Positions 49,191 to 61,578 of a stretch of DNA of 64,000 nucleotides are shown here, one piece after another (position 1 is the stretch's first letter; each line of letters begins with the position of its first letter). Position numbers and translations under genes: made by a program. The notes beneath the pieces were generated by a model. It was not told where the DNA came from. It ran no database searches and saw only the letters and a list, made by a program, of their open reading frames with translations. The DNA comes from Cytospora piceicola (lineage: Eukaryota; Ascomycota; Sordariomycetes; Diaporthales; Cytosporaceae). The stretch spans positions 434,001-498,000 of the forward strand of contig JALQBC010000021.1 of assembly GCA_023375675.1 (NCBI GenBank), given 5' to 3'.

Positions 49191-51140
49191 TATCGCTCCG
49201 AGAATAGCTACGGATAAGCTATAAAAACGGTTAAAACTAATTATAAATACTTTATATAAACTTATTATTATAATAGTTTTATCGAAGTTATAATATTACC
49301 TTTAGTCGGCTTTATATATATAATATTATAATATAGTATAAGGTGCTTAGTAGCTCTATATATATAGTACCGATAATATAACCTTAACCTTCGCTATAGT
49401 TAATAACCTCTAACACGGTTTATCTTTAGCCGTAATAATACTAACAGTATAAGTAAATCTAAGTCGACTTTTAAAATAAGAGGCTATATACTCGTTTAGT
49501 TTATATACTAATAGCTAGATATCGGCCGCCTCTACCCGGCTAGTCTTTCCCTTCTCTTTTTTATTAAAAGCGCTATAGGTTAGTAAATTACGAACCTCGT
49601 ATATAATTAATATTATAACTCTTCCTGCTTAAGAAACGTTTATATAGTATTATATATTATTAATATAAGAGGTATAGTATAGTAGCCGCCGTTTTAATTA
49701 GTTAATATAAAAGGGAAAACAGACGCTAAAACGAATAGTATATATAGGTATCGATACTATATATATATTTTATTTAAAGAATCGATCCCGATAGAGATTA
49801 TCGAGGTAGGTAAGGATAGGAAACTCGTAGCGGTAATCCCTTTTAAACTCGGTATATATATAAACTATAGATATATATTTACTTTAATATATATTCCCGA
49901 TATTATTTATAATCTTAACAGGTAAGGTATAAGGTAAATAGCTGTCTTATCTATTTATAAAAATATAGCTATCTTTTAAATTAATATCTTAATCTTTTTT
50001 CTTTTATAATCTTAACCTAGTCTACTTATTATTTACTATTAATAAACTATATCTATTACTTAATATAATCTTAGGTAGTTTAAGCTTTAAAAACCTATTA
50101 TTCTTTTAAGTTTTAAGCAGGCTTTAAACTTATCGGTAACTACCTATAAACTTTTAACTTTTATTAGGCTTAAGGCTAAAGCTATTTTCTATACTTTCTA
50201 TTCTTCGACTTATAATATTAAAAGCCGTAGCTAATAACCTAGCTATATATAATAGCAATAGCTATATCGAAACTACTAAAGGAAATATATCGTCTAACGT
50301 AGCGAACGACCGAGGTATACTATTAACGCTTTCGATAGATATACTAAATTATAAACGGCTTAAGCTAAAAACTAAAATCGAAGCCGATTTCGTCGGTAAT
50401 CTACTTAGTAAGTTCCGGAACGCCCTCGGTAAAAATATCGGTAAAAATACTATCGGCGATATATAGCTATAGGTAAAACAGGCTAAGTCTATCTGTAATA
50501 GTATCTTTAATAAAGAGTTAAAGTATATTCCCGATACGACTAATATAATAGCCGAAAGTGTTACTATAATATCTTAAAAAATAGCTATAATATCTAAAAA
50601 TATCGTAATAATAATAGAAAGGCTTGTTAGTATAAAGGCTATAGTCGATAATATAAATAAAGTCTTTTATATAAACTACGATAGTCTATTAAAGATACTT
50701 AATAAGCTAAGAATACTCTTTATATTATAAACACTTCCCGGCTATCCTTTTAATCTTATAACCTTTTAGCTTAATACCTCCGTTAATAGTAGTTATAGCT
50801 AAAACTAAGTATTACCTATAGCTAATAGCAGTCCCGTCGAATTATTATCCGTTAATAAGAACAGCGATTAAAACGTACCGCTTATAGCCGATAACGGTTC
50901 TGTCCGGTAAACGTTACTATTTAGTCTAATAAATAAAAATACTAATAATAAATAGATAAAAAGTAGTATAAAGAATAAAGGTAGTATAAAGAATAGGGGA
51001 GATTATAAATATAATAGTAGATATTAAGCGTTAGCTATAAAGTAAAAAAGGCGATTTAAAGGCTAGATAGTTCCTGTTTTTTATAACGCCTATCAGAACT
51101 TTTACTATAATAGTTAGTAGTAGTAGCTATATTAACAGTA

Positions 51141-51370
51141 ATAAGCTTAATTTCCTATATATATAACCTGTCGGTAAACCGGTCGTTAATATTTAGTAAT
51201 ACGCTTATCCGATTTAAATATAGACAGGTAAAAGGGCGTAGTAGTAGTAATAATATTAATAATAATAAGATTAATTTCTTATATATATAACCTGTTAATA
51301 AACCGGTTGCTTAAATTTAGTAATACGCTTACCCGATTTAAATATAAATAAGTAAAAGAGCAAAAGGAGG
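51141..51370 (+). repeat. Direct repeat pair, period about 124 bp
   Basis: Two copies contain ATAAG(C/A)TTAATTTC(C/T)TATATATATAACCTG, then ATTTAGTAATACGCTTA(T/C)CCGATTTAAATATA and GTAAAAG. They start near 51141 and 51265. Confidence 0.9.
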
Positions 51371-52059
51371 TTATTATTTACTAGTTTCTTATAGTATAAT
51401 ATTCGTTAAATAAGCTGCCTATCTTCTATCGACTTATAGTAAATTTTAAAGTCTTTAAATAAATTAGTAGGCTTTATACTATAGCCTTTACTATTAATAG
51501 TAATTCCTATGCCCTATACCTTTAAATCCTTTTACGCTTGGTAAAGGCTATACCGGGTAAGAGAAGGTTTATTTCGTATAGTGTTATTATTTAAAGCCTA
51601 TTTCGCGTAATATTATTATTTAAAGCCTTTTACGCTCGGTAAAAGCTATACCGGGCAAGACAGGCACTATAAGCCCTACTTATTATCGTGTATAGTATAG
51701 GCCTTACCTGTTACGCTATACGTTTATTTAAATCGTTATTTTTACGTTACTTTTAAATATAGTTATAATACTAAGTCTTAAGTATACACTAACGTTAAAA
51801 CTACCCTCCTTTTACAAGAATATAAGTTATCTGTTATTAATCCTTCTAGCCTTTATAGACCTCCTACTAACAGTTAGTTTACTAATAGCGAGAAGATCTA
51901 CGTTAAAAAACATCTTTAAGCGTAAGCAAATCCGACTAGCTTAAATATTAATAATAGCTAATAAGGCTTAAAATCTTCGTAACTACTTACGTAACTACCT
52001 AAATAATACTTCTAGTATCTTTATTAAATTTATCTAGATTATTTAAGATAGCTACCTAG

Positions 52060-53050
52060 AGTTTTCCAGCTTTATAAAGTATAATACTACGTCTGATCTC
52101 GATAATAAAGCGTAACGCCTCGATAATCTCGAGTATAATATTATAGAAAGGGAGCGTTATATCTTTAAAAAGAAGCTTTAAATTTCCGAAAAGGAACGTT
52201 AAGTCGAGACTAAAGATAAGCAGCTTAATAAGAAGTCTCTTATCTTTAAACGGTATAAGTAATATATCGAGGCCTATAGTATATAAATAAAAGAACAGGA
52301 AAGCTACTTAATAGAAGTTATCGATTTAATTTTAAAGGCCTTAGTAAAAGCCGAGTTATAGAGCGCTTAAGTAGAGCGGGATATAAAGGTTACTAATAAA
52401 GCTTTTTTAAAGATAAAGGCTAAGTTATAAAAGGTCCGGAAAGCTATAAAGAACGTAGTTAGTATTTTAAGATATATTAGTTCGAGGTTAAGTAACGATA
52501 ACTAAATAAAAAAGTCCTTAATAATTTAAGGCTATCTTTAAGGCGGTTAAATTAAACTAGCCTCTGTATATTAATAGGCTATTATAGGGTATATACTTTA
52601 AATACTTATCTTTATAATATTAAAAACCTGTAGGCCGATAATTAGAGTCTTATTATCCTGTTATAACTAAACCGGTAACTTTTAATCTCCTTTAAATCTA
52701 ATTAATCGACCTACTTAGTATACCGTAGAGAAACCTGTTACGTTACTATAAAGTAATTCTTTAAACTTTCTATTAACCTTAGATATAACTAAAACGATAA
52801 CCCTTACGTAACCTCTTCTCTTCGACTATAATACCCTTTCTACCGACCGCAATACTTTCCGATAGCTAGCCGCGATACCTCTTCCTTATTAACCGCAACT
52901 CCCTCTATTCCTCTAGTTAAGATACCCTCTTATAATAACTGTCCGTAATAACCTTCCGCGATAACCTTTCGCGATAACTTTTTACGATAGCCTGCTATAT
53001 TAACCTACTGCGTTAACCTTTACCGTAATTATTATATCTAAGACAGCTTA
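52060..53050 (+). pseudogene. Decayed coiled-coil gene
   Basis: The plus frame starting near SSFIKYNTTSDLDNKA runs for about 330 codons with only RIP-type stops. The first 150 codons are rich in Glu, Lys, Arg and Ile/Leu in heptad-like order (LEYNIIERERYIFKKKL, ISEKER, VETKDKQLNKKSLIF), suggesting a coiled coil. The later part is Pro/Thr/Leu-rich. No known domain was seen. Confidence 0.57.
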
Positions 53051-53379
53051 GTAAAAGGTAGAATATTACTTTATACTTAACTTAACGCTTAAAGACAGCG
53101 GTATATATAAAACGGTCTATTAGCCGCGTGTTAAATAGTCGCTTTTAGCCTAACTATACCTGTTCTTTAAGCGCTAGCTCTAATCTCTTAAAACTAAGTT
53201 AAATCGATTTTATCGAAACAGCCCGAGAAATCTCGTTTTTAACCTAATACAGCCTTAAGGAATAAGCCGTATTTTTTCCGTCCCCCTTCCCTTTTAATTT
53301 TTTTTTTAGTCCGACCGGGTCGGAATACTACCGGAAACTATTATATATATATTGTTATAGCTTTATCTTCGGGTTAAGT

Positions 53380-55210
53380 AAACATTTTATTACCGGTATT
53401 TATTTTCTTCGAGTAAAATAGTTAACGCTTTCCCTTCTGTTTTTTCTAATACGCCGAATATAAGCTAAAAACCCTTATAAAAACTTACTTCCTACGTTTC
53501 GCCTACCTCGACTCCTCTATCTTCTAAATAATCTTTTAAATAGTACGCTTTATAAAAGGCTCCTTATTATTATACGGAAGATTACTATATAAGACCTAGT
53601 ACTTCTGTTACGCTTATACTACTATATCCGGATACCTTTATTTAAAGTTACCTTTTAAAATAGGCAGGACCTTTTCGTATATCGTTATACCGGGGGAGAC
53701 GCTCTTATTATTAAGTAAAAGCCGTAAAACTAGCCTAACCCTCTCTTTACTCTTTTTTCTATCGACTAAATATAAAATATCCTTATTATCGAGCTCTTCT
53801 TAAAGCTAAGTCGGCGTTTAAAAGAAAATACCTTCCCTCGGCTTTACCTTCGCCGTTATTTACGCCGGCTCGATACCGGTCTTCTAATATATAAAAAGCG
53901 TACGTCTCTTTACGCGAAAGAAATCTACTAAAGTATCGACTAATAAGTTTTAGTCTAAATAAGTAGTTATACTTATACTTCGTAGCTAGCTATCTAACCT
54001 TTATCGCAGTTAGTTATTTAACTTCTGTCGCAGCTATATAATATCTTTTACTTAAAGACACGTTTATTTAAACGTAATAGCCGTAAGGATATTACTTTAT
54101 CCTTATTACTAGTTATCGCTTAAGTTAAAAATAACATATATACTTTTCGAAAAGCCCTTACTATAAATAAACTTCTGTATTAATAGGATAATCGTAAGGA
54201 TATCGCTTTATAGTTAATTCTTAACCAAGGCGATAATACTATACTTAGCTACCTTCGGGTAGTTTTTATACTATAAAAGCTTACGTTTCGGTAAAATAGC
54301 TATTAAAGCGTTTATTAGTAGCCGATTAAAACTAATATATAAGGAAACTGTTTAGCCTACTAGTCTATAAGCTTAAACAGGTTTACCTATACTTTTTAAA
54401 AAATCCGAACACTTTAGCCTTATATCTTATACAATTAGCTTAACGAGTTTCTCCCGAAATATCTCGTTTAAAGCTAACCGTATATTTATATACTCAAAAC
54501 ACGTATATATACTCTAGTAGTTTATCGTAACTATATCGAAGATATCGGGTAGTAATATCCGGTATATATTTATATTAGATTATAAGTCTTTATTAGCTAA
54601 AGCGTCGGCGATTAATAAATAAGTAATAAGTAATTTACGTTATTATAACTCTTAGTCTCTTTTATTTAGTAAAATACGCCGGTCGATAACCTACTAACGT
54701 AGCTTTAAAACTATTATCTCGAATAATATCTTCAACCTACTAAATATAAGCTATACCCGTTATATTATATCCGGTCGGTCCTGTTCTTAAAGCTAAAACT
54801 AGTAATATATAAGTACTAGTTTTAAATAAAGTAATAAAGAGTAAGTATAAACTTTAATATAACTCGAAACGATACTTCTTTTCGTTTAATACTTTAACTC
54901 GAAAGTCCGGTTTTTAATCTTTTTAATTAATAGGTTTATAAAAGGTAATAGTTTCTCTTTAAGCAGGTTATCTTATAGTAACTCGAACTCCTATAGCGCG
55001 AAAAGGACTATTAGGTAGCTAAGGTCAGACTTTTCTATAATCTTTTATTAATTAGTAAAACGATAGAAGTAGTTTTCGGTCTATTAGTTTATATACTTAG
55101 GTATCTTTTATATAAAGATAAACCTTATTAATATCGGCTTTTCCCGGTCTTCCGAAGCTATAGTATTTTTAAAAGTTAATAAGTAGTTTAGGTATAGTTA
55201 AGTATATACT
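53380..55210 (-). pseudogene. Decayed large gene on the minus strand (about 600 codons)
   Basis: Reading the minus strand from about 55210 down to 53380 gives long frames broken almost only by TAA/TAG. Readable stretches include ASEDREKPILIRFIFI, LALNEIFREKLVKLIV and LPILKGNFK. At least one frame change (an intron or indel) lies near 53950. It shows that the element carried genes on both strands. Leu/Ile/Lys-rich helical content is all that can be described; no family recognised. Confidence 0.55.
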
Positions 55211-58200
55211 AGTATAAAACTTATAGTTTTATTTTTTAAATAGCTAGATTTAAACTTTAATATAAAAGTTTTCTAAATAATTAAATAAGTTTACTAGATA
55301 TCTTTATTAAACACCTTTATTTTCTGTTTTTTAAAAGCAGATTAAAAAAGGTATATTTAAGCTAGTAATATTAAAAGGTTAATACTATTTCTTAAACGTT
55401 ATCTTAAATACCTAGTTTTATCGGCATTTACTACTAGGTAGAAATAATAACAGGTATAAGAAGAAAAATCTTTTTAAAACCTTAAATATTTAGGCTTTTA
55501 TTAGATACTTAACCTAATATAATATAAACTTACCGATCGATATAACCTTTAAGTATATTTTAACCTTAAAAGTAAATATTAAAAAAAGTCGAACGCTATA
55601 TATAAGAAGTTAGCCTTAAAGATTAAATCCGAACCCCTACGTTTTATTATTAAATAAATACTACGCTAAAGTTTTAATATAGTTTTATTATTAAACCGTT
55701 TACTTACTATCGCCTATTTAATAAAAATACTATTATTTAAATATCTCGATTATTCTGCTCTCTATTAAAGCGATAAGCTAGTCGATAAAAACGCTATTAT
55801 TTAAATACCTCGTATACCTACCTTATACTACTCTTTATTAAAACGATAAGCTAATCGCCTATCGCCTGTCTAATAAAGATACCGTTATTTAAGTATCTCG
55901 TATACCTTATACTACTTTCTGTTATTAATATTTAGCTTTTTATTAAGTAACTATTACGTAATAGGCTAATACTGCTTTTTAAGGCCGCTATAGTTACTTA
56001 ACCGACCTAACGAATATTTAAATCTAACTTTTATAAACTAAGCAGGTATAATAATATTAAAACTGTTAAAACTATAAGCAGACTTACTTTAAATTTTACT
56101 TTAGTTCTACCTACTTCTTATTTTTAATATTATACTTTATATTTTATATAAGCCTAGCCTACTTAACACTTATACTACCTACTATTATAAACAGATCTAC
56201 TAAACTAGCTTTTAATACTAAGAAGTTATTTTCTAAGCCGACGCCTATATAAATACAAATTACTAATTTAGCTTTTAGCTTTATAATAAGTCGAAACTCC
56301 CTATACCTACTTCCTTACTCGATACTAATTCTATCTGCTTTATAACTAACCTTTTAAAGAAACCACCTAATAGCCGACTAACCTTATATAATACTTAACT
56401 AGTTATCGACTAAGCTATCGATAGTAAGTTAAAAAGCATTTTATTCTTTATCTCGATAGATTAATATTAATAATCCTAGCTAAAGCTAACCCTTAAAAAA
56501 AAGAACTAACTAGCCGATTAATCTTATATAATACCCGAAGGTTTATTTTAACCTTACGTTATTAAAGATAAGTATATAATTATCGTTAAAACAGTTTTTA
56601 ACTAAAAAGCTAATAATAAAGTATTCCCGATCGGTCTTAAAGATATCCTTACGTCGAAACTAAAAGGGATTTACTTTTAAGAGTATTTTTAAAGCGATAA
56701 AACATTTATACCTAGCCTTTTTTAAATATAGTATAATAAACGTCTTAAAGACGTTATAAACAGCTTTTAATAAAACTTTTATAAAATCCCGTCGGCTAAT
56801 ATTACTTTATCGAAAGCTAACGAAACCGAATTTTTAAAGCTATAAGCCTTCGACTCTTTAACCGGTTAAAACGTCCTCTTCCTTACTTTACTATTTAACG
56901 TATCTTTAAAAGCTTTTATACTATTTACTTTTTGTTAAAAAGCCTTATATTACTATATAAAGGCTAATCTCGTAGTTATTATAAGCTTCTTTAACTAAGT
57001 AAAGAGCCCGGATATATTTATTTTAAACCTTATAGTCGCCGCCTGTTAGTAAAAGGTTTTATAAGATTTCGAAACGCTTTAAGATTAACGCCTTCCTATT
57101 CTCTAATAGCTTACCGTCGTTATAGAAAACCTTATAATAGCTCGACGTCTATTAAAGCTTCGTAACCGAAGTTATTAAGCTCGGCTAAAGTAATAAGCCG
57201 ATATAATAAACGAAAACTTAAAAATAGTTCTTAAAACCGTCTCTACTAAAAAAAAGACACGGATTTTAAAAGAGAAGCTTATAAAGGCTAGACGAAATAA
57301 TAGCCTTCTTTTTAACCTCCGAATCGAAAATAAAAGATCTCTTAACAACGTATTAATTTAAAAAGTATCCCGGATCTAATAAAGCTACCTAGCTATTTTT
57401 AAAAGCTATAGCCTTAGTAAATCGGAGTTTAAAACCTATATACTTTTCGACGGTATATATATCTATCCCTTCTATATCTTTTACTATAGCTAGCTACGCT
57501 CTATCGGCTATATAATCGGTACTCTACATACTATATTAGTATCTTTACCTTTCTATATACATTATAATAAAGCTGTAGTACGCTTTAACCTTTATAAGCC
57601 TAAACTAAGTGTTTATTAAAAGCGATTCCTTTTTTAAATTATTCACAACGTCTTATAATAAGTCGTTTAAGCCGTTTAAAAGGTTAATAACCGGAAGACG
57701 GATAACCGCTATTCGTTAAACTTTATACTTAAGGTCTAATAGTCGATTACAGACCGTTAAAGCTTCCCGATCGTCCCGTTTAAAAATAGCCTTTTCCGGT
57801 ACATTACTACTACGTAAAAACCTCCGAACTCGGCAATATTCTCGGGATATTAAACTAGTCCGTTATTACTAACAGAAGGACCTATTAAACACCCGAACTT
57901 ATTCAATCCGGTAAAAAACTTTTAAAACGAGTTTTATAGCGTTACTTAAAATAGTAATATTACTAATAAGGTTATAAGTACCTCGGATCCCTTATTTTAG
58001 CTAACCTAGTTTACTTACCTGTCGTAGATCCCGATAAGTAAACCGTTTTAAAAACTTAAACCCGAACTTAATAAAAAGCGATAAGCTTTAAAAGAACGTT
58101 TTAAGATAAAAGCCCCTAACTCTTTATTTCCCGACCTTAATATACTAAACCCTTTATACGCCTAACTTATAAATAGTTAAAACTAGCCGCTTTATTTCCG

Positions 58201-58889
58201 ATACCTATATCTACACTACCCTCTTTTTAACTTCGACGCCGGTTAATACTAGTACTACTTTAACTGCTTTTATAGCAAATAAAGGTATAGATATAACGAT
58301 TACTAAAGGTTATTTTTTAACTAAGAAGCTTTAAAAGCTTATCGGGATATTAACTTTTATCTCGGTATAAAAAGTGTTTTCGACTAAGCCTATAACTTCT
58401 TTTAGAAATACCTCCGTTATAACTATATCGACTATACCGGAAGGCGGGAGAGATTCGATATAAAATATTACCTCGATTAACACCGCTAAAGTTATATACC
58501 TTTAAAAGAGTAATTATATCCGATAATAGTTTATAAATATAGCTTTTACTAAGTAAGTAAAATAAATTATATTAACATATATTAATCTACTTAATTCTAC
58601 TAACGATATATAAATAACCGCGGTAAGCTTAACTAAAGGCTATCGAAAACGTTCTAATACTCGAACTATTATTTCGAAACTAATAATCGGTATAAGTAAA
58701 AAGAGTATTAACGTTTAAAGAATTATAAAAAAGAAATACTATACTCTCTTCTCTAAGGCAACTTTTAAAAGATCGACGAAGCTACTATTTAGATATAAAA
58801 GGCCGGATAGGTTTTAAAGCCTTCTTTATCGAAGGTACTCTAAGATTCTTAAAACAACTATAAAGCTATATAAGATCGCGGTCTGTAAA

Positions 58890-60170
58890 AAAAAGGCTAA
58901 AGTAACAAATAAAAAGGAAACCTTTTTATTTATAAGGCTTATAAATACGGATTTACGCAGACCTGTTATTTTTATCTATATTTTAATACTATAGAATACG
59001 AATTTCGAGATCCTACCTCTGTCCCGTTACCGCAGAAATATCGTTATTAGCTTTACGACTTCGAGACGAATATTCTTTACCGGTCGAAAAAGTATACTAT
59101 AAAGTGCTATTTAGCACTTAAGATTAAGCCGTTAAACCTTATAAGAAAGGTTAAAAACCTTTTTAAAAGGCTTCGAGATATCCTCTTAAGTAATAACGGT
59201 ATCTTTACCGACTTAAAGGAATACGTATATTCCGAATACCTTTATTTATACTTAAAAAAAAGCTATCTTTTATAATACCGGTTAATATACAGCTACTATA
59301 TAAACTACAATACACTTAAGTCGATCGATAACAACGTTTCGATCGCCTATATAAAAACGTATATATATCTTAAAAGAGAAGGTTAAGTATTTACTAGACG
59401 TATCGCTACTAGTAAAGATATTACTAAATAACAGCCGGTTTCGAGTATTAGAAAGCCGACCTTAAAACGTCGGAATTCTAATAATCACTCCTCAGAAAGA
59501 TCTTTAAAGCGTTAGTATTCGAAGCCGACCTTAAAACGTCGGAATTCTAACGATAATCACTCCTCGGAGAGATCTTTAAAGCGTTAATGTTCGAAGCCGA
59601 CCTTAAAACGTCGGAATTCTAACGATAATTACTTCTCGGAAAGATCTTTAAAGCGTTAGTGTTTAAAACCGACCTTAAAACGTCGGAATTCTAATAATAA
59701 TTATTCCTCGGAAAAATCTTTAAAACGTTAGTATTCGAAGCCGATCTTAAAACATCGGAATTTTAACAATAATTACTTCTCGAAGAGATCTTTAAAACGT
59801 TAGTATTCGAAACCGACCTTAAAACGTCGGAATTCTAACGATAATCACTCCTCGAAAAGATCTTTAAAACGTTAATATCTAAAAGTAAAATCAGGTAGTA
59901 AAATCGAAACTACTATATATTAATATTTATTACAGCTAGCCGCCCTTTAGCCGTCGAGTAGTAGTATATCGATACTAATATAAGTAGTAACGTTAAACGA
60001 TACTATAGATAAAGGTAAAGATAGCGCTAGTAATATTAATAATAACGACGGTAACAATAGTAGTAATAGTTTTAAGGCTAACTATACCGACGATAGTAAC
60101 GATAGTTTTAAAGGTAAATAATAGGTTTAAGAATATAAGATAATATAAGGAAATAAAGGTAAGGATATTT
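58890..60170 (+). pseudogene. Decayed gene next to the right terminal repeat, with 24-aa repeats
   Basis: A plus frame can be followed from about 58890 (FIYKAYKYGF) through DPTSVPLPQKYRY, KIKPLNLIRKVKNLFKRL and IFTDLKEYVYSEYLYLYL. It enters six tandem 24-aa units (PTLKRRNSNDNHSSERSLKR type) and ends in an Asn/Ser/Asp-rich tail (NINNNDGNNSSNSF). Stops are few and sit at CAG/CAA-derived sites, for example TAG after KR in each repeat. It lies about 190 bp inside the right inverted repeat. Function unknown. Confidence 0.62.
59455..59880 (+). repeat. 69-72 bp tandem repeat, six copies
   Basis: Copies begin near 59455, 59524, 59596, 59668, 59740 and 59812. Each contains the small palindrome CCGACCTTAAAACGTCGG, then GAATTCTAA, AATCACTCCTCGG and GATCTTTAAAGCGTTA. 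The first copy is 3 bp shorter, so the frame is preserved. Confidence 0.95.
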
Positions 60171-60359
60171 AGATTAAATATATAAATTTAAACGTTAAGA
60201 TATTATACGAACGATTATAACTATTTATCGTTTTTATCGCCTTTAGTATTTAATCGAATAGCCTTCCTTTTTATCCCTTTTAAGCCGAAGGCCTTTTATA
60301 ACTAACCTTTAGGCAAGATTCTTACGTTATCTATATCGTAATTTAATAGCTATCCTTAT

Positions 60360-61104
60360 AATATACGTTACGTCTTCTGTAGCGGACCGACCGTAAAAGG
60401 TATTATAACCTTCCGTATCGCCTTTTTCACTCGGTATAACCCGGACCGACTATAAAAAGTATCGTAGTTATTTATAGATTATCCGGCTAAACTGTTTAAG
60501 GTATTATAGCCTCCTATATCGCCTTTTCTACTCGGTATAGCTTAAGCCGACTATAGCAGACCGGCCGTAAGAGGTATTATAGCTATATATCTTCTATAGC
60601 AGACCGACTATAAAGGTATCGTAGCTATACGTTACGTATTCCGTAGCAGACCGACTATAAGATAGACTATAAACATACTACCGATATAGCTACGGTTAGA
60701 TAAATAAAGGACTATTAGGCGTAATAGAAGCTAGACGATTAAAACTCGAAGGCCGAAGGTCGAAGGTCGAGGTCGAGATAGAGATAGTAATAGTTACGAT
60801 CAGATTCGAAGGCGATATAGAAACAAAGAGATAGCTACGATTAAACTCGAAGGTCGAAGGTCGAAGGCGATATAGAAATAAAGAGATAGCTATAATTAAA
60901 TTCGAAGGCTAAACTCGAAGGTCGAAGTAAAACTTATAATATATGTATTATACTCGAAAATGCACTTTAGAAATAGGCCTTAGACTCGAGATATACTTTA
61001 AAAACAGGTATTAAACTCGAAAATACACTCCCGAAACACTGTCTCGAAAGCCGAAACCTGCTAAAATCGGAAATTACCGCCTCTCGTTATCGAGGTATAG
61101 GGGC
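60360..61104 (-). repeat. Right terminal inverted repeat with subterminal repeats
   Basis: Read on the minus strand from 61104 inward it gives GCCCCT, ACGAGAGGCG, GCAGGT (61061-61056) and the GTGTATTTTCGAGTTTA-type units (about 61030-60955). A divergent CTCGAAGGTCGAAGG minisatellite follows, then TCGTCTAGCTTCTATTACGC and CGGTCTGC/CGGTCCG units. About 56 bases around 60508-60563 match the left copy at 20840-20900 base for base apart from C/T and G/A changes and a base or two of indel. This supports true homology. Confidence 0.82.
60740..60930 (-). repeat. CTCGAAGGTCGAAGG minisatellite in the right inverted repeat
   Basis: Short CGAAGG/TCGAAGGTCG units are interleaved with a 45-60 bp unit containing GATATAGAAA(C/T)AAAGAGATAGCTA. 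At the equivalent place the left end has a different repeat (TTAAGTCCTTATCGTCTAGC). The two ends therefore differ here. Confidence 0.8.
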
Positions 61105-61578
61105 TACTACGAAATCAACTACCTAGGTATGTACGGTCTTCTTCTTTTCTAGGTTAATACGCACGTGCTACCTGCAGACCCGTACATATAGACGTACTTA
61201 TACGGCAACTAGATAGTACTACTTTACGATTTCCACGGCGCTGCTTGTGCCCGTCCATGGATGCTGGGAAAAGACTTATTACTCCATGACGGAGACCCCA
61301 TGTGTATTAGAGGTGACGGGACGGTAGATCATATTATTTTTGACAAGTATGTGGAGCTTGACAATCACATTGGAACATGCTACTCAGAAAACAAGATATG
61401 CGGGCACAACTCAGCACAAAATATCCTCAAAAACATTGGCTTTTGATAAAAGCTGCACGAAAGCATACAGGAAATTGGGTGATACCCTGTCACGTAAGAG
61501 TTTGGATGGATGAGAAGATAATATTCATATTGATTGGGATTAAGAAAAAAGAGAAGACAAAGGAGAAAAGAGAACCAC
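61105..61578. other. Right flank of the giant element, no gene seen
   Basis: Normal base composition resumes within a few bases of 61104. One TACCTAGGTA palindrome lies at 61120-61129, only about 16 bp outside the inverted repeat. A 61-codon open frame at 61261-61446 has no further support. Confidence 0.5.

Larger units (their letters stand above)
20183..61104. mobile_element. Giant RIP-degraded DNA element (about 41 kb) with long terminal inverted repeats
   Basis: The whole block is AT-rich with CA and TG nearly eliminated and TA in great excess. In 48121-48180, for example, there are nine TA, three CG, and no CA or TG. This is the mark of RIP acting on CpA. ATG is therefore almost absent and no long frame remains open. 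At the two edges, where composition switches sharply, related sequences occur in inverse orientation, starting at GCCCCT on the left and AGGGGC on the right. Both have the same internal order of motifs, so the block reads as one inserted unit. I found no target-site duplication and no transposase or tyrosine recombinase motif. A nested stack of elements is the main alternative. Confidence 0.72.

Noticed and set aside
59455..59880. CRISPR-like appearance of regularly spaced repeats
   Set aside because: Units are contiguous tandem copies with no unique spacers, in frame with a decayed gene in a eukaryote.
20183..61104. Block as a Starship-type element
   Set aside because: Starships are defined by a captain tyrosine recombinase at one end and usually lack long TIRs. 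I could not see a captain near either end, and the ends here are long inverted repeats. Not excluded, because RIP could hide the captain.
20183..61104. Block as a centromere or simple AT-rich isochore
   Set aside because: Related inverted ends placed exactly at the composition borders and coherent decayed reading frames favour a discrete element, although centromeres in such fungi are also RIP-rich.
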